From positions 1 through 48,351 of the forward strand of contig NZ_JAPPTI010000018.1 of assembly GCF_027587025.1 (NCBI RefSeq): DNA of 48,351 nucleotides. The letters are read 5' to 3'. The notes beneath the pieces were generated by a model. The model searched no databases and was not told where the DNA came from. It saw nothing but the letters and a program-made list of their open reading frames with translations. How positions within the stretch are numbered: the stretch's first letter is position 1; every line of letters begins with the position of its first letter. The position numbers and the translations under genes are program-made. Shown here piece by piece: positions 25,089 through 34,270 of this stretch. Source of the DNA: Vibrio sp. LaRot3. GTDB lineage: Bacteria > Pseudomonadota > Gammaproteobacteria > Enterobacterales > Vibrionaceae.

Positions 25089-26969
25089 ATGAGACGTACC
25101 ATTAAACTTAAGATTCAAATAGCCATTGCAATCATCATTGCCATAGTTAGTGGCGTTCAAGCCTATATTTCAATTAGCCAGTTAAAGCAAGAAACCTCTT
25201 CGGCTATTCATAGCGAAATGTCTAACGTCAGTGTAGCGACAACTCGCTATATCAGTGATTGGTTAGCGATTCGCAGTAACATGATGTTGGCGAACGAAAA
25301 AACCATCCTCGATTCTGAAGATCATGAACGTGAAATGCTCATTACCAAACGAGCAGGTAACTTCCTCTCTGTTTATGCCGGGTTTGAAGATGGCACCATC
25401 TCTTACGGCGATAAAACCGAAGATTGGCCAGCAGATTACGATCCTCGTACTCGCCCTTGGTATCAAGATGCGAAATCGTCAAACGGTTTAGTACTGACCG
25501 AACCTTATCAAGATTTTGATGGCAGTATTGTTGTCAGCTTCGCGAAAGCATTTAGTGGCGCACGTAACGGCGTGTTAGCCGCAGATTTAACCGTGACTAA
25601 TATCATCGATGAAGTATTAAACGTCAGCCTAGACAACGATGGCTTTGCCTTCCTGATTGATGGCAACAACAACATTGTGGCTTATCAAGATGAAAGCCTT
25701 ACGCAAAAGGCGATTACCGAACTCAACCCTTCGTTAACCAATGATAAAGTTGCTCAGCTGATTGATAACTCTGCGCTTTCTACTATTGGTTGGCCAAACC
25801 AAGGCGACAAGCTCATTTACATGGATCGCGTGCCTAACACTCAATGGTCACTTGGTATTGTTGTCGATGAAGGCATGGCGTTCGCTTCTGTTTCTGAGCA
25901 GGTTCGCTTTACCACGATAGCGTCGCTAATTCTTTATGTGATCATCGCTTCAATCAGTACCTACGTCATTACTAAGCTGCTTGCACCATTACAAGTACTT
26001 TCAAGCGCACTAAAAGAGCTATCCCAAGGTGAAGGTGACTTAACCCAGCGTATTAAGATTGAACGCATGGATGAGATTGGAGAACTGGCTGAGCACGTTA
26101 ACCACTTCTTAGAACAGATGCAGCAAATGATTAAGAGCATCATTAGCCGCAGTGACAATCTGGCGAACTTGGCCGATCAAGCTAACCAATTGTCGCAGCA
26201 ATCGAATCAGCAAGTCGAAAACCAACAAAACGATGTTAACCAGATTGCGACGGCTATCCATGAGATGTCAGCAACTGCCGCAGAAGTTGCAAACCATGCC
26301 GAGCTGACTGCAAGTGCATCACAGAGCTCTTCAACCGCATGTGAAGCTGGCCAACAAGTGATTCAGAAAAACCGTGAAGCGATCGTTGATCTTGCTGAGC
26401 AAGTCACCGCAGCAGCAGGGGTGATTTCTGAACTAGAAAACAACACGCAAAGCATCAATCAGATTCTATCGACTATCCAAGAGATCGCTGAGCAAACCAA
26501 CTTGCTTGCACTGAATGCGGCGATTGAAGCAGCGCGTGCTGGTGACCAAGGCCGCGGCTTTGCCGTTGTTGCTGATGAAGTTCGCGTATTGAGCCAACGT
26601 ACTCACGGTTCAACTGAAGAAATTCGCACTATGATTGAAACCTTGCAAAGTAATACCAAGCAAGCGGTGACAAGCATGCAAAGCAGTACTTCTTTGGCTG
26701 ATACCAGCGTCGATTATGCACAACAAGCATTTGAAAGCTTGAGTGAAATCACTGCCGCAATTAGCCAAATCAACGACATGGCACTGCAAATCGCAAGTGC
26801 AGCAGAAGAGCAGCGTGCCGTCAGTGAAGACATCAGCCGTAACACCCAAGGCATTAAAGATGCCTCTGATGTGCTATCGCAACAAGCGGTTTCAAGCAGT
26901 GAAAGTGCAACCGACATGTACCACTCAGCACAAGAGATGAGCCAAGCGGTCGGCCGCTTTAAAGTCTGA
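25089..26969 (+). CDS. Methyl-accepting chemotaxis protein (Cache-type chemoreceptor)
   Basis: 626-residue transmembrane chemoreceptor. Order: membrane segment near the N terminus (IQIAIAIIIAIVSGVQAYI), periplasmic double-Cache-like sensor (DPRTRPWYQDAK motif typical of dCache_1), second membrane segment (TTIASLILYVIIASISTYVI), HAMP, then the methylated helices and CheW/CheA-binding tip with EQTNLLALNAAIEAARAG. No C-terminal CheR pentapeptide. ATG at 25089 has GGGG upstream; an in-frame TTG at 25065 was rejected. Ligand unknown; dCache receptors often bind amino acids or carboxylates, and the neighbour is a carboxylate-type transporter. Confidence 0.93.
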   Translation: MRRTIKLKIQIAIAIIIAIVSGVQAYISISQLKQETSSAIHSEMSNVSVATTRYISDWLAIRSNMMLANEKTILDSEDHEREMLITKRAGNFLSVYAGFEDGTISYGDKTEDWPADYDPRTRPWYQDAKSSNGLVLTEPYQDFDGSIVVSFAKAFSGARNGVLAADLTVTNIIDEVLNVSLDNDGFAFLIDGNNNIVAYQDESLTQKAITELNPSLTNDKVAQLIDNSALSTIGWPNQGDKLIYMDRVPNTQWSLGIVVDEGMAFASVSEQVRFTTIASLILYVIIASISTYVITKLLAPLQVLSSALKELSQGEGDLTQRIKIERMDEIGELAEHVNHFLEQMQQMIKSIISRSDNLANLADQANQLSQQSNQQVENQQNDVNQIATAIHEMSATAAEVANHAELTASASQSSSTACEAGQQVIQKNREAIVDLAEQVTAAAGVISELENNTQSINQILSTIQEIAEQTNLLALNAAIEAARAGDQGRGFAVVADEVRVLSQRTHGSTEEIRTMIETLQSNTKQAVTSMQSSTSLADTSVDYAQQAFESLSEITAAISQINDMALQIASAAEEQRAVSEDISRNTQGIKDASDVLSQQAVSSSESATDMYHSAQEMSQAVGRFKV

Positions 26970-27009
26970 TCTATCTATCCAATCTAAATTAAGGCATATT
27001 GTCAGCCTC

Positions 27010-27036
27010 GCCCATGTAACACCCCGTTACATGGGC
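27010..27036 (+). other. Hairpin between chemoreceptor and permease genes
   Basis: GCCCATGTAAC and its exact complement around ACCCC. No U-tract follows, and it ends 13 nt before the next start codon. A role in translation of the downstream gene or in mRNA 3' stability is possible. Confidence 0.5.
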
Positions 27037-27049
27037 ATCCCAAACATGG

Positions 27050-27949
27050 ATGAGTCAATTAATGGGATACGAATGGCTGGCACTTGCTGCTGCATTTCTT
27101 TGGGCTATCGCCAGTTTACTTTCGGTCGCCCCCGCTCAACATTTAGGTACTTTTTCCTATAGCCGCTGGCGTATGGGATGCACTAGCCTAATTCTCGCTT
27201 CTATGGCTTGGTATACCGGAGGCTGGGACAGCGTCACTGTGTCCGCTTTATCTGCCATGCTACTCTCTGGCCTAATTGGTATCTTTATTGGTGATACTGC
27301 ACTGTTCGCGTGCCTTAACCGCATGGGGCCAAGACAAGCTGGTCTACTCTTTTCATGCCATGCGGTGTTTTCTGCGGTATTAGGCTATTTCCTTTTCACT
27401 GAACGTATGACGCAGTGGGAGTTCGTTGGCGCGAGTTTAGTCTTCGTCGGTGTGGTTACCGCAATATTTTTTGGTCGTAGAGGCCAAGATAGTAACCAAC
27501 TTGAAACCATCAAAGGCAAAGTAAGTATTGGTGTAGGGCTTGGGCTATTAGCCGCACTATGCCAAGCTTTAGGCGGGATTATTGCTAAGCCCGTGATGCA
27601 AACAGATATTGATCCAGTCGCCGCCTCCGCTCTGCGAATGATGACTGCGTTTAGCGCTCATTGTCTCTTTTTCTTTACCGGATCTAAGCTTGCGCGATCG
27701 CACAACCCAATGACAATCAGAATATTTGCGATTACCGCACTGAATGGTTTTCTTGCGATGGCCGTTGGGATGACACTGATCTTGTACGCTTTACAAGAAG
27801 GCGATGTGGGTATGGTCGCATTACTTTCGTCCACTACCCCTATTATGCTTTTGCCTATACTTTGGATTTACACCAAACGTCGACCGAATCGCTACGCGTG
27901 GTTAGGGGCGATTTTAGCCGTATGTGGCACAGGAATATTGGTCCAGTAG
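27050..27949 (+). CDS. EamA/DMT family permease
   Basis: 299-residue membrane protein with about ten hydrophobic segments in two repeated EamA units (ALAAAFLWAIASLLSVAP at the start, LGLLAALCQALGGIIAKPVM in the middle). Family members export metabolites such as amino acids; substrate is not predictable. No clear ribosome binding site precedes the ATG at 27050, and a second in-frame ATG lies at 27062, so the exact start is uncertain. Confidence 0.88.
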   Translation: MSQLMGYEWLALAAAFLWAIASLLSVAPAQHLGTFSYSRWRMGCTSLILASMAWYTGGWDSVTVSALSAMLLSGLIGIFIGDTALFACLNRMGPRQAGLLFSCHAVFSAVLGYFLFTERMTQWEFVGASLVFVGVVTAIFFGRRGQDSNQLETIKGKVSIGVGLGLLAALCQALGGIIAKPVMQTDIDPVAASALRMMTAFSAHCLFFFTGSKLARSHNPMTIRIFAITALNGFLAMAVGMTLILYALQEGDVGMVALLSSTTPIMLLPILWIYTKRRPNRYAWLGAILAVCGTGILVQ

Positions 27950-28016
27950 ATGATAAATTACGCAAATTGCTATCAATTCAATCGGTAATTTCATCTTTAC
28001 ATTCTTACTTTTTGGG

Positions 28017-28037
28017 TGAGAATAATACCCATTATCA
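28017..28037 (+). promoter_or_regulatory. Candidate Fur box over a promoter upstream of gpmM
   Basis: TGAGAATAAT at 28017-28026 plus ACCCATTATCA at 28027-28037 matches 17 of 21 positions of the extended Fur consensus. It overlaps the -10 of a candidate plus-strand promoter: TTTACA at 27996-28001, 16-bp spacer, GAGAAT at 28018-28023. Transcription from there would give gpmM a leader of roughly 190 nt. The site is predicted by eye only. Confidence 0.5.
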
Positions 28038-28222
28038 ATGCAGTCTTGCGGTACATGAGGCTGCGAGCTGAAAGATAGCTACGCGAAATCACAAACAATA
28101 TTTGATCTTAACCTACAGTTTTGGTTAAAAAGTGTAGTAAAATTACGCTAGTTTTGTTTCAAGGCGATTGGGTAAATATGCCCAATACCAAAAAGTTACT
28201 TAAATTTGACGAGGTTTTATCT

Positions 28223-29755
28223 ATGTCTGCTAAGAAGCCATTGGCTCTAGTAATTCTTGACGGTTACGGACACCGTGAAGATACAGCAAATAACGCGGTT
28301 GCAAATGCGGAAACTCCAAACTTGGATAAGCTATTTAGCAACAACCCAAACACTCTAATCGCAGCTTCAGGCATGGACGTAGGTCTACCTGATGGTCAAA
28401 TGGGTAACTCTGAAGTTGGTCACACTAACATCGGTGCAGGTCGCGTTGTATACCAAGACCTTACTCGCATCACTAAGTCTATTGCTGACGGCGAGTTCGG
28501 AGAAACAGCGGCACTAGTTGAAGCTATCGACTCTGCTGTTAAAGCAGGTAAAGCTGTTCACCTAATGGGCCTAATGTCTCCAGGCGGTGTTCACTCTCAC
28601 GAAGACCACATCTACGCAGCAGTTGAAATGGCAGCGGCACGTGGCGCAGAGAAAATCTACCTACACTGTTTCCTAGATGGTCGTGACACGCCACCACGTA
28701 GCGCTGAAAACTCACTAAAACGCTTCGATGAGCTATTCGCTAAACTAGGTAAAGGCCGTATCGCCTCTCTAGTAGGTCGTTACTACGCTATGGACCGTGA
28801 CAACAACTGGGACCGCGTTCAAGTTGCTTACGACCTAATCACTCAAGCAAAAGCTGAATTCACTTTCGATTCAGCCGTTGCTGGCCTTGAAGCCGCTTAC
28901 TCTCGTGACGAAAACGATGAGTTTGTTAAAGCAACAGCAATCAAAACAGCTGACCAAGAAGACGCTATCGTTGAAGACGGCGACGCAGTTATCTTCATGA
29001 ACTACCGTGCTGACCGCGCACGTCAAATCACTCGTACTTTCGTACCTGCATTTGACGGCTTCGAGCGCGCAGTATTCCCTGCAATCAACTTCGTTATGCT
29101 AACGCAATACGCAGCGGATATTCCTCTAGCAATCGCATTCCCACCAGCTTCTCTAGAAAACACTTACGGTGAGTGGTTATCTAAACAAGGTAAAACTCAG
29201 CTCCGTATCTCTGAAACAGAGAAATACGCGCACGTAACCTTCTTCTTCAACGGCGGTGTTGAGAGTGAGTTTGAAGGTGAAGATCGCCAAATCGTTGCTT
29301 CTCCAAAAGTGGCAACCTACGACCTACAGCCAGAAATGAGCTCTCCAGAGCTAACAGACAAACTGGTTGAAGCGATCAAGTCAGGTAAGTACGACACTAT
29401 TATCTGTAACTACCCTAACCCAGATATGGTTGGTCACACTGGCGTTTACGAAGCAGCGAAGAAAGCAATTGAAGCTATCGACGAGTGCATGGGCCGTGTT
29501 ATCGAAGCGATCAACGAAGTTGATGGTCAACTACTGGTAACAGCTGACCACGGTAACGCAGAGATGATGGTTGACCCTGAAACTGGCGGCATCCACACAG
29601 CTCACACTAACCTACCTGTACCTCTAGCGTACGTAGGTAGCAAACAAGTTGAGTTTGTTGAAGGCGGTAAACTGTCAGACCTAGCACCAACTATGCTAAG
29701 CCTTGCTGGTCTAGAAATCCCAGCTGAAATGTCTGGTCAAGTTATCGTTAAGTAA
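28223..29755 (+). CDS. gpmM: 2,3-bisphosphoglycerate-independent phosphoglycerate mutase
   Basis: Manganese-dependent mutase interconverting 3- and 2-phosphoglycerate in glycolysis and gluconeogenesis, in the alkaline phosphatase superfamily. The 510 residues show Asp13 in ILDGYG, nucleophile Ser63 in MGNSEVGHTNIGAGR, and the C-terminal TADHGNAEMM metal site. The frame is open from 28121, but the ATG at 28223 has GAGG eight nt upstream and matches family N termini. Its codon use is strongly biased (ACT/GTT/CTA), fitting high expression. Followed by envC, as in E. coli. Confidence 0.97.
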   Translation: MSAKKPLALVILDGYGHREDTANNAVANAETPNLDKLFSNNPNTLIAASGMDVGLPDGQMGNSEVGHTNIGAGRVVYQDLTRITKSIADGEFGETAALVEAIDSAVKAGKAVHLMGLMSPGGVHSHEDHIYAAVEMAAARGAEKIYLHCFLDGRDTPPRSAENSLKRFDELFAKLGKGRIASLVGRYYAMDRDNNWDRVQVAYDLITQAKAEFTFDSAVAGLEAAYSRDENDEFVKATAIKTADQEDAIVEDGDAVIFMNYRADRARQITRTFVPAFDGFERAVFPAINFVMLTQYAADIPLAIAFPPASLENTYGEWLSKQGKTQLRISETEKYAHVTFFFNGGVESEFEGEDRQIVASPKVATYDLQPEMSSPELTDKLVEAIKSGKYDTIICNYPNPDMVGHTGVYEAAKKAIEAIDECMGRVIEAINEVDGQLLVTADHGNAEMMVDPETGGIHTAHTNLPVPLAYVGSKQVEFVEGGKLSDLAPTMLSLAGLEIPAEMSGQVIVK

Positions 29756-29771
29756 CTTTATCGTTCAGCTT

Positions 29772-29801
29772 AAAACGCCCGAGCAATGCTTGGGCGTTTT
29801 T
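29772..29801 (+). terminator. Intrinsic terminator after gpmM
   Basis: Stem AAAACGCCCGAGC / GCTTGGGCGTTTT (one G-U pair), AAT loop, then T. It lies 17 nt past the stop, so envC needs its own promoter or readthrough. Confidence 0.88.
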
Positions 29802-29931
29802 GTATCCATGCATTTCATCTATATGGGTTATTAATAGGAATCCTGCGACAAGTTTTGACTTTGTCCTTTCTCCCTTAGAAATTCTTTATGTATACTGACA
29901 CCCAATCAACCAGTTAGGACAGAACGGTCGA

Positions 29932-31068
29932 ATGACGCTAAGAGCAAATCCTCTACTTATACGCAAACTTGTACAGCCACTTGCGCTCATCATTTGCCTT
30001 GCTGCATTCTCTCCTACTCCCGTTCATGCGACTTCTAACAACGAGCTTAAAGGGGTATCCAGTGAGATATCTCGCCAGAAACAAGCGCTAAACTCGCAGA
30101 AAAACAAACTCGATCAACTGCAAAAGTCACTTAAAAACCAAGAGCTATCTATCAACCAGCTTGAGCGCGACATTAAGCAGACCAAAGCCTCGCTGAAAAA
30201 AACCGATGCCAACATTAAAGCCTTAACCAAAAAGATTGATTCGTTAGAGCAAGATAAAGCCAAACAAAGCGATAAGCTTGAACAGTTATTGCAAACCTAC
30301 TATGTGACCCAACGAGCGAAGTCTTCGGCCAATATCCTTAATCAAGGGGTTGAAGAAGACCGCATGAGTCAATACTTCCAACATTTGGCTAAACAGCGCG
30401 CCGCAACTATCGCTGAACTGGAAAAAACCGTTTCAGAATTAGAACAAAGTGAACAACAGCTCACTTTGGAACAACAGCAAATCAAAAAGCTGCTGACTCA
30501 ACAGACCAATAAACGCAACCAACTAAGCAAGACCCAGTCTCAGCGTAAAGGAACGGTCAGTAAAATTAAGAAGAGTATCTCTAGTGACAAGGTCTATTTA
30601 TCTGAACTGCAGCGCAATGAGGCTCGTCTGAAAGCAGAGATAGCCAAAGCCGCAAAACGTAATGCAGTACCGATGGATGGTCTAAGCCGCCAAAAAGGTA
30701 AACTGCCGTGGCCAATTAAAGGACGCGTCTTACACAATTATGGCACCAGCCAAACCGGGCAAATTAACTGGAAAGGTATGGTCATTAAAGCGAATTATGG
30801 CCAATCGGTAAAAGCGGTGTATTCCGGAACTGTGGTGTTTGCTGATTACTTACGTGGCTACGGGTTGGTGGTACTGCTTGATCACGGTAAAGGCGATATG
30901 ACGTTATATGGCTTTAACCAAAGCTTGCTTAAGAAGGAAGGCGACAAGGTTATCGCCGGAGAATCGATAGCATTAGCAGGTGATACTGGAGGCCAAGATC
31001 AAGCTTCGCTCTACTTCGAAATTCGCCGCAACAGTAAGACTCAAAACCCGAAACGATGGCTCAAGTAG
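29932..31068 (+). CDS. envC: Murein hydrolase activator EnvC
   Basis: Periplasmic protein that links FtsEX at the septum to activation of amidases such as AmiB. 378 residues: signal peptide (1-33, cleavage after VHA), a long coiled coil (about 38-235, repeats of KxxLDxLQKxL type) and a C-terminal LytM (M23) domain. The LytM domain is degenerate as in known EnvC: the HxH zinc motif is replaced by LYFEIRR, so it should be a non-enzymatic activator. Its likely partner amiB is also in this window. Confidence 0.95.
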   Translation: MTLRANPLLIRKLVQPLALIICLAAFSPTPVHATSNNELKGVSSEISRQKQALNSQKNKLDQLQKSLKNQELSINQLERDIKQTKASLKKTDANIKALTKKIDSLEQDKAKQSDKLEQLLQTYYVTQRAKSSANILNQGVEEDRMSQYFQHLAKQRAATIAELEKTVSELEQSEQQLTLEQQQIKKLLTQQTNKRNQLSKTQSQRKGTVSKIKKSISSDKVYLSELQRNEARLKAEIAKAAKRNAVPMDGLSRQKGKLPWPIKGRVLHNYGTSQTGQINWKGMVIKANYGQSVKAVYSGTVVFADYLRGYGLVVLLDHGKGDMTLYGFNQSLLKKEGDKVIAGESIALAGDTGGQDQASLYFEIRRNSKTQNPKRWLK

Positions 31069-31085
31069 GCTTACTGCTTAAGCCA

Positions 31086-32042
31086 TCATCGATAATACGC
31101 TTCTACTTTTTGAATCAACGCATCTACTTGCTGCGCAGGTAAGCGGTTAATCCCACCAGCCGCCGCTCGCCCTCCGCCCGTTTCAAACTGAGCACAGATA
31201 TCCCCTGCTCCCTGTTTATTCTCAAGTGGGGCTCGTAAAGAAACCATAAAAGTACCATCACGATTTTCAGTCAGTACGGCATGAGCTCGACTTGGCGTTT
31301 GGTTCGCAAGCTCATTGCCCAACACACCTGATATCCGACGCGAAGCCGCGCTATCTATCAATTGGTATAAAGCAAATTGCTCGGTTTGATGAGTTGGCTC
31401 AGTCGATAGAGCGCTGTTCATATCCGCTTGATACGCTAACTTCAGATGATTAAACGGCGACGCTTGATCAGCTATCACAGCAAAAGGATCATCATAGGCT
31501 AAAAGCTTTTTAAACAATTCCGCAGGATGAAAATGTAAATCTTCGAGTTGACTGCCATAGCCGTTGTAGTTGATCAAAGTACCTAGCTGTTTCAACTGTT
31601 CACTTTGCTCCCGCGTTAATCCAGCCTCTAGCGCTAATTTGTCTGCCTTTGCGATCAAATTATCCCCATAAGCTGCCGCGATGGCCCAATAATGAAAGCG
31701 GCTATTAAGCAGTTGATCAATGATCAGTGCGGTGCAAGTGTTGGCGTCCAAATCAATATGCGCGTCTAACTTGTCATGCTGAGGAATATCATCCGCTTTA
31801 TGGTGATCCGCATAAAAAACCGCAGCACCGACACCTAAAGCCTTATCCAATGCTTCACGATTCCGGTTCATCGAAATATCCAGCACAGTTAAAGAGTCAT
31901 CAGCGGTAATCGTAAGGGATTGAAGCAATTGAATATCACGCTTAACCCCGGTGATAAGGGTGGTGGACTTAGGGAAAGCTAATCGAAGTTGAAGCAGAGC
32001 GATAATACCATCGGCATCACCGTTAAAAACATCATAATGCAT
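31086..32042 (-). CDS. DHH-family phosphoesterase
   Basis: 318 residues with the DHH phosphoesterase motifs: FNGDADG (Asp9, Asp11), VLDIS (Asp55), YADHH (79-81), and a C-terminal DHHA1 signature GGGRAAAGG. The family includes RecJ-like nucleases, NrnA-type oligonucleotide/pAp phosphatases and cyclic-dinucleotide hydrolases; substrate is not determined here. Converges on envC with only 17 nt between stops. Confidence 0.88.
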   Translation of the reverse strand: MHYDVFNGDADGIIALLQLRLAFPKSTTLITGVKRDIQLLQSLTITADDSLTVLDISMNRNREALDKALGVGAAVFYADHHKADDIPQHDKLDAHIDLDANTCTALIIDQLLNSRFHYWAIAAAYGDNLIAKADKLALEAGLTREQSEQLKQLGTLINYNGYGSQLEDLHFHPAELFKKLLAYDDPFAVIADQASPFNHLKLAYQADMNSALSTEPTHQTEQFALYQLIDSAASRRISGVLGNELANQTPSRAHAVLTENRDGTFMVSLRAPLENKQGAGDICAQFETGGGRAAAGGINRLPAQQVDALIQKVEAYYR

Positions 32043-32169
32043 ACTATTACTTTAATCCCTTCGCCATTTGTGTGATACAGATAAAGTAACCTGTTGTTAT
32101 CAAACAAACAAAGAGCGAAAGGTTATAAACCCTTGCCAACCATTATATTGGTCAGCAAAGGTCCGTTAG

Positions 32170-32805
32170 CTAGGCGTGCATGGCTTTAACGCCATCTTCT
32201 AGTAGTTGAAGCTGCTCAGCACCCATGGCCGTCGCACGCGGCTTCACTACGGCTATCATTTGTAGCATGCCTTGATGGATGACTTCTTCAGTAATATGCG
32301 TTTTTGGCGACATTGCCGATTGGTAGCCCAACCAGCTAGTGGCAATGAGATGTAACGTGCTTACTAATGGCTTCATTTCCGCCTTAGTCACGTTTAACAA
32401 GCCAAGACTTATGAAAGAAGCCATAATATTAACTAAGTTGGTTTGCAGCTTTTCTTGAACGCTGATGTAGTCCTCATGCAGCTTTTCATCGCGCTGCAAA
32501 ATCTCCGGCAAATTAGCGTAAAAGAAGCGGTACTTCCACATCAACGTAAAAATAGAATTCAGGTAAAGCTTCAATAATACGAGGCTTTCTTGTTGGCCTT
32601 GAATTGGTGAGAAACGCTCGAGCAACTCATTGGAATAAAGCGCAAAGATCTCGCGCACAATCTCTTGCTTATTGGCAAAGTGGTAGTAAAGGTTACCAGG
32701 GCTTATATCAATATGTGCCGCGATATGATTGGTTGTGATGTTTCGCTCACCATGCTCGTTAAATAGCTCTAATGCGGCTAGGACAATTTTATCGCGTGTC
32801 TTCAT
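32170..32805 (-). CDS. TetR-family transcriptional regulator
   Basis: 211 residues. The N-terminal HTH is typical (IVLAALELFNEHGERNITTNHIAAHIDISPGNLYYHFANKQEI). The C-terminal ligand domain is of the larger TetR_C type and shows no recognisable ligand signature. It is a lone gene between the DHH phosphoesterase and hemE. Regulon unknown; a minus-strand -10 like element (TATACT) occurs upstream but without a convincing -35. Confidence 0.88.
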   Translation of the reverse strand: MKTRDKIVLAALELFNEHGERNITTNHIAAHIDISPGNLYYHFANKQEIVREIFALYSNELLERFSPIQGQQESLVLLKLYLNSIFTLMWKYRFFYANLPEILQRDEKLHEDYISVQEKLQTNLVNIMASFISLGLLNVTKAEMKPLVSTLHLIATSWLGYQSAMSPKTHITEEVIHQGMLQMIAVVKPRATAMGAEQLQLLEDGVKAMHA

Positions 32806-32936
32806 TGTTTAATTGGTATCCCTTACTGTTTACTAACGAGTATAACGAGGCTCTGTTGACCTTTCGAACAAAATTTCCATAAAAGTTGTCTGATTGAGTC
32901 AAACTTTCATTGAAGTTATACAGTGTACCGGATAAC

Positions 32937-32965
32937 AAAAAGCGCCTGGTCTTATCAGGCGCTTT
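32937..32965 (-). terminator. Intrinsic terminator after hemE
   Basis: Stem AAAGCGCCTG / CAGGCGCTTT with a 7-nt loop. On the minus strand it is followed by TT then a T-containing stretch, 15 nt past the hemE stop. Confidence 0.85.
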
Positions 32966-32979
32966 GAGTTTTCTATGTC

Positions 32980-34047
32980 TTATTTGTGATACGGTTTCGA
33001 CAAATCATGAACCGCTTCTACAAACACACCAGCATTTTCTGGCGGCACATCAAGATGAATACCATGGCCTAAGTTAAATACATGACCAGTTCCTTCATCT
33101 CCGTAACCTTCAAGAATAGTCGCCACTTCTTCACGAATACGTTCCGGTGACGCATAAAGCATGGATGGATCCATGTTGCCTTGTAATGCGACTTTGTCGC
33201 CAATACGTGCTTTCGCGTCGGCAATATTAATCGTCCAGTCTAGACCTACCGCATCACAGCCCGTTGCGGCGATTTGCTCTAGCCACATGCCGCCATTCTT
33301 AGTAAAGAGCGTCACAGGCACACGACGACCATCGTTTTCACGAATCAAGCCATCAACAATTTTGTGCATGTACTGTAGCGAGAATAGGTTGTAGTCTCGT
33401 GGCGTTAACACACCACCCCAAGTATCAAAGACCATGACAGATTGCGCACCAGCTTTAATTTGTGCATTGAGGTACTCAATCACGCTGTCTGCCAGCTTAT
33501 CAAGTAGAAGGTGCAACGTTTGTGGCTCTGCATACATCATCTTTTTGATCTTGGTGAATGCTTTTGAGCTACCACCTTCAACCATGTAAGTCGCTAGTGT
33601 CCACGGGCTACCAGAGAAACCGATCAGCGGTACATCACCGTTAAGATCTTTGCGGATCTGACGCACAGCGTTCATCACATACTGCAATTCACCTTCTGGA
33701 TCAGGGATACCGATCTTTTCTACGTCAGCTTTACAAGTGATCGGCTTATCAAATACAGGGCCTTCACCCGTTTCAAAACGTAGACCTAGTCCCATCGCAT
33801 CAGGAATAGTCAGGATGTCAGAAAATAAAATCGCAGCATCTAGAGGGAAGCGACGTAATGGTTGAAGTGTCACTTCAGAAGCAAGCTCAGCGTTACGGCA
33901 CAATGACATGAAGTCACCCGCTTCAGCACGAGTTGCTTTGTATTCAGGTAAGTATCGGCCAGCTTGGCGCATCATCCATACTGGGGTGTAATCTACTGGT
34001 TGCTTTAACAGCGCACGCAGATAACGATCATTTTTAAGTTCGGTCAT
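32980..34047 (-). CDS. hemE: Uroporphyrinogen decarboxylase
   Basis: Cytoplasmic heme-biosynthesis enzyme removing four acetate carboxyls from uroporphyrinogen III. The 355 residues include the hallmark PVWMMRQAGRYLPEY (22-36), ILFSDILTIPDAMG and GFSGSPWTLATYMVEG. Neighbouring nudC is on the same strand 274 nt upstream, but the gap carries plus-strand signals, so hemE probably has its own promoter. Confidence 0.97.
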   Translation of the reverse strand: MTELKNDRYLRALLKQPVDYTPVWMMRQAGRYLPEYKATRAEAGDFMSLCRNAELASEVTLQPLRRFPLDAAILFSDILTIPDAMGLGLRFETGEGPVFDKPITCKADVEKIGIPDPEGELQYVMNAVRQIRKDLNGDVPLIGFSGSPWTLATYMVEGGSSKAFTKIKKMMYAEPQTLHLLLDKLADSVIEYLNAQIKAGAQSVMVFDTWGGVLTPRDYNLFSLQYMHKIVDGLIRENDGRRVPVTLFTKNGGMWLEQIAATGCDAVGLDWTINIADAKARIGDKVALQGNMDPSMLYASPERIREEVATILEGYGDEGTGHVFNLGHGIHLDVPPENAGVFVEAVHDLSKPYHK

Positions 34048-34225
34048 TATGCTTTTCCAATCGTTAGGCCTTATTTTTGAGGCGTTATTCTAACACTGTT
34101 TCAGTCGCAAAATCCGGGTGCTTTGCAACCCAGATCAAGTTATCAACTTTTTATTAAATAGTTAGTTTGCGCCTATCTTCTAACAGTGTTACAAATTCAT
34201 CGCTAGCGAAAACTACAATTATAAA

Positions 34226-34244
34226 CTGAACACTCAGTGTTCAG
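34226..34244. promoter_or_regulatory. Perfect 19-bp palindrome upstream of hemE
   Basis: CTGAACACT, C, AGTGTTCAG: a perfect 9-1-9 inverted repeat, of the type bound by dimeric repressors (many TetR-family operators read TGAAC...GTTCA). A TACAAT hexamer (-10 like, plus strand) ends 7 nt before it. It could equally form the 5' hairpin of a small RNA ending at the terminator at 34271-34295. Confidence 0.5.
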
Positions 34245-34270
34245 CATCTCATAACGACATCTTACTTACC

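Noticed and set aside
28121..28222. 34-residue N-terminal extension of GpmM
   Set aside because: The ATG at 28223 has GAGG at good spacing and matches the family start (SAKKPLALVILDGYG). The upstream part reads through leader hairpin sequence.
32120..32160. Terminator between the TetR gene and the DHH phosphoesterase gene
   Set aside because: The repeat CCTTGCCAACCA / TTGGTCAGCAAAGG is imperfect with several unpaired bases and has no clear T-run.
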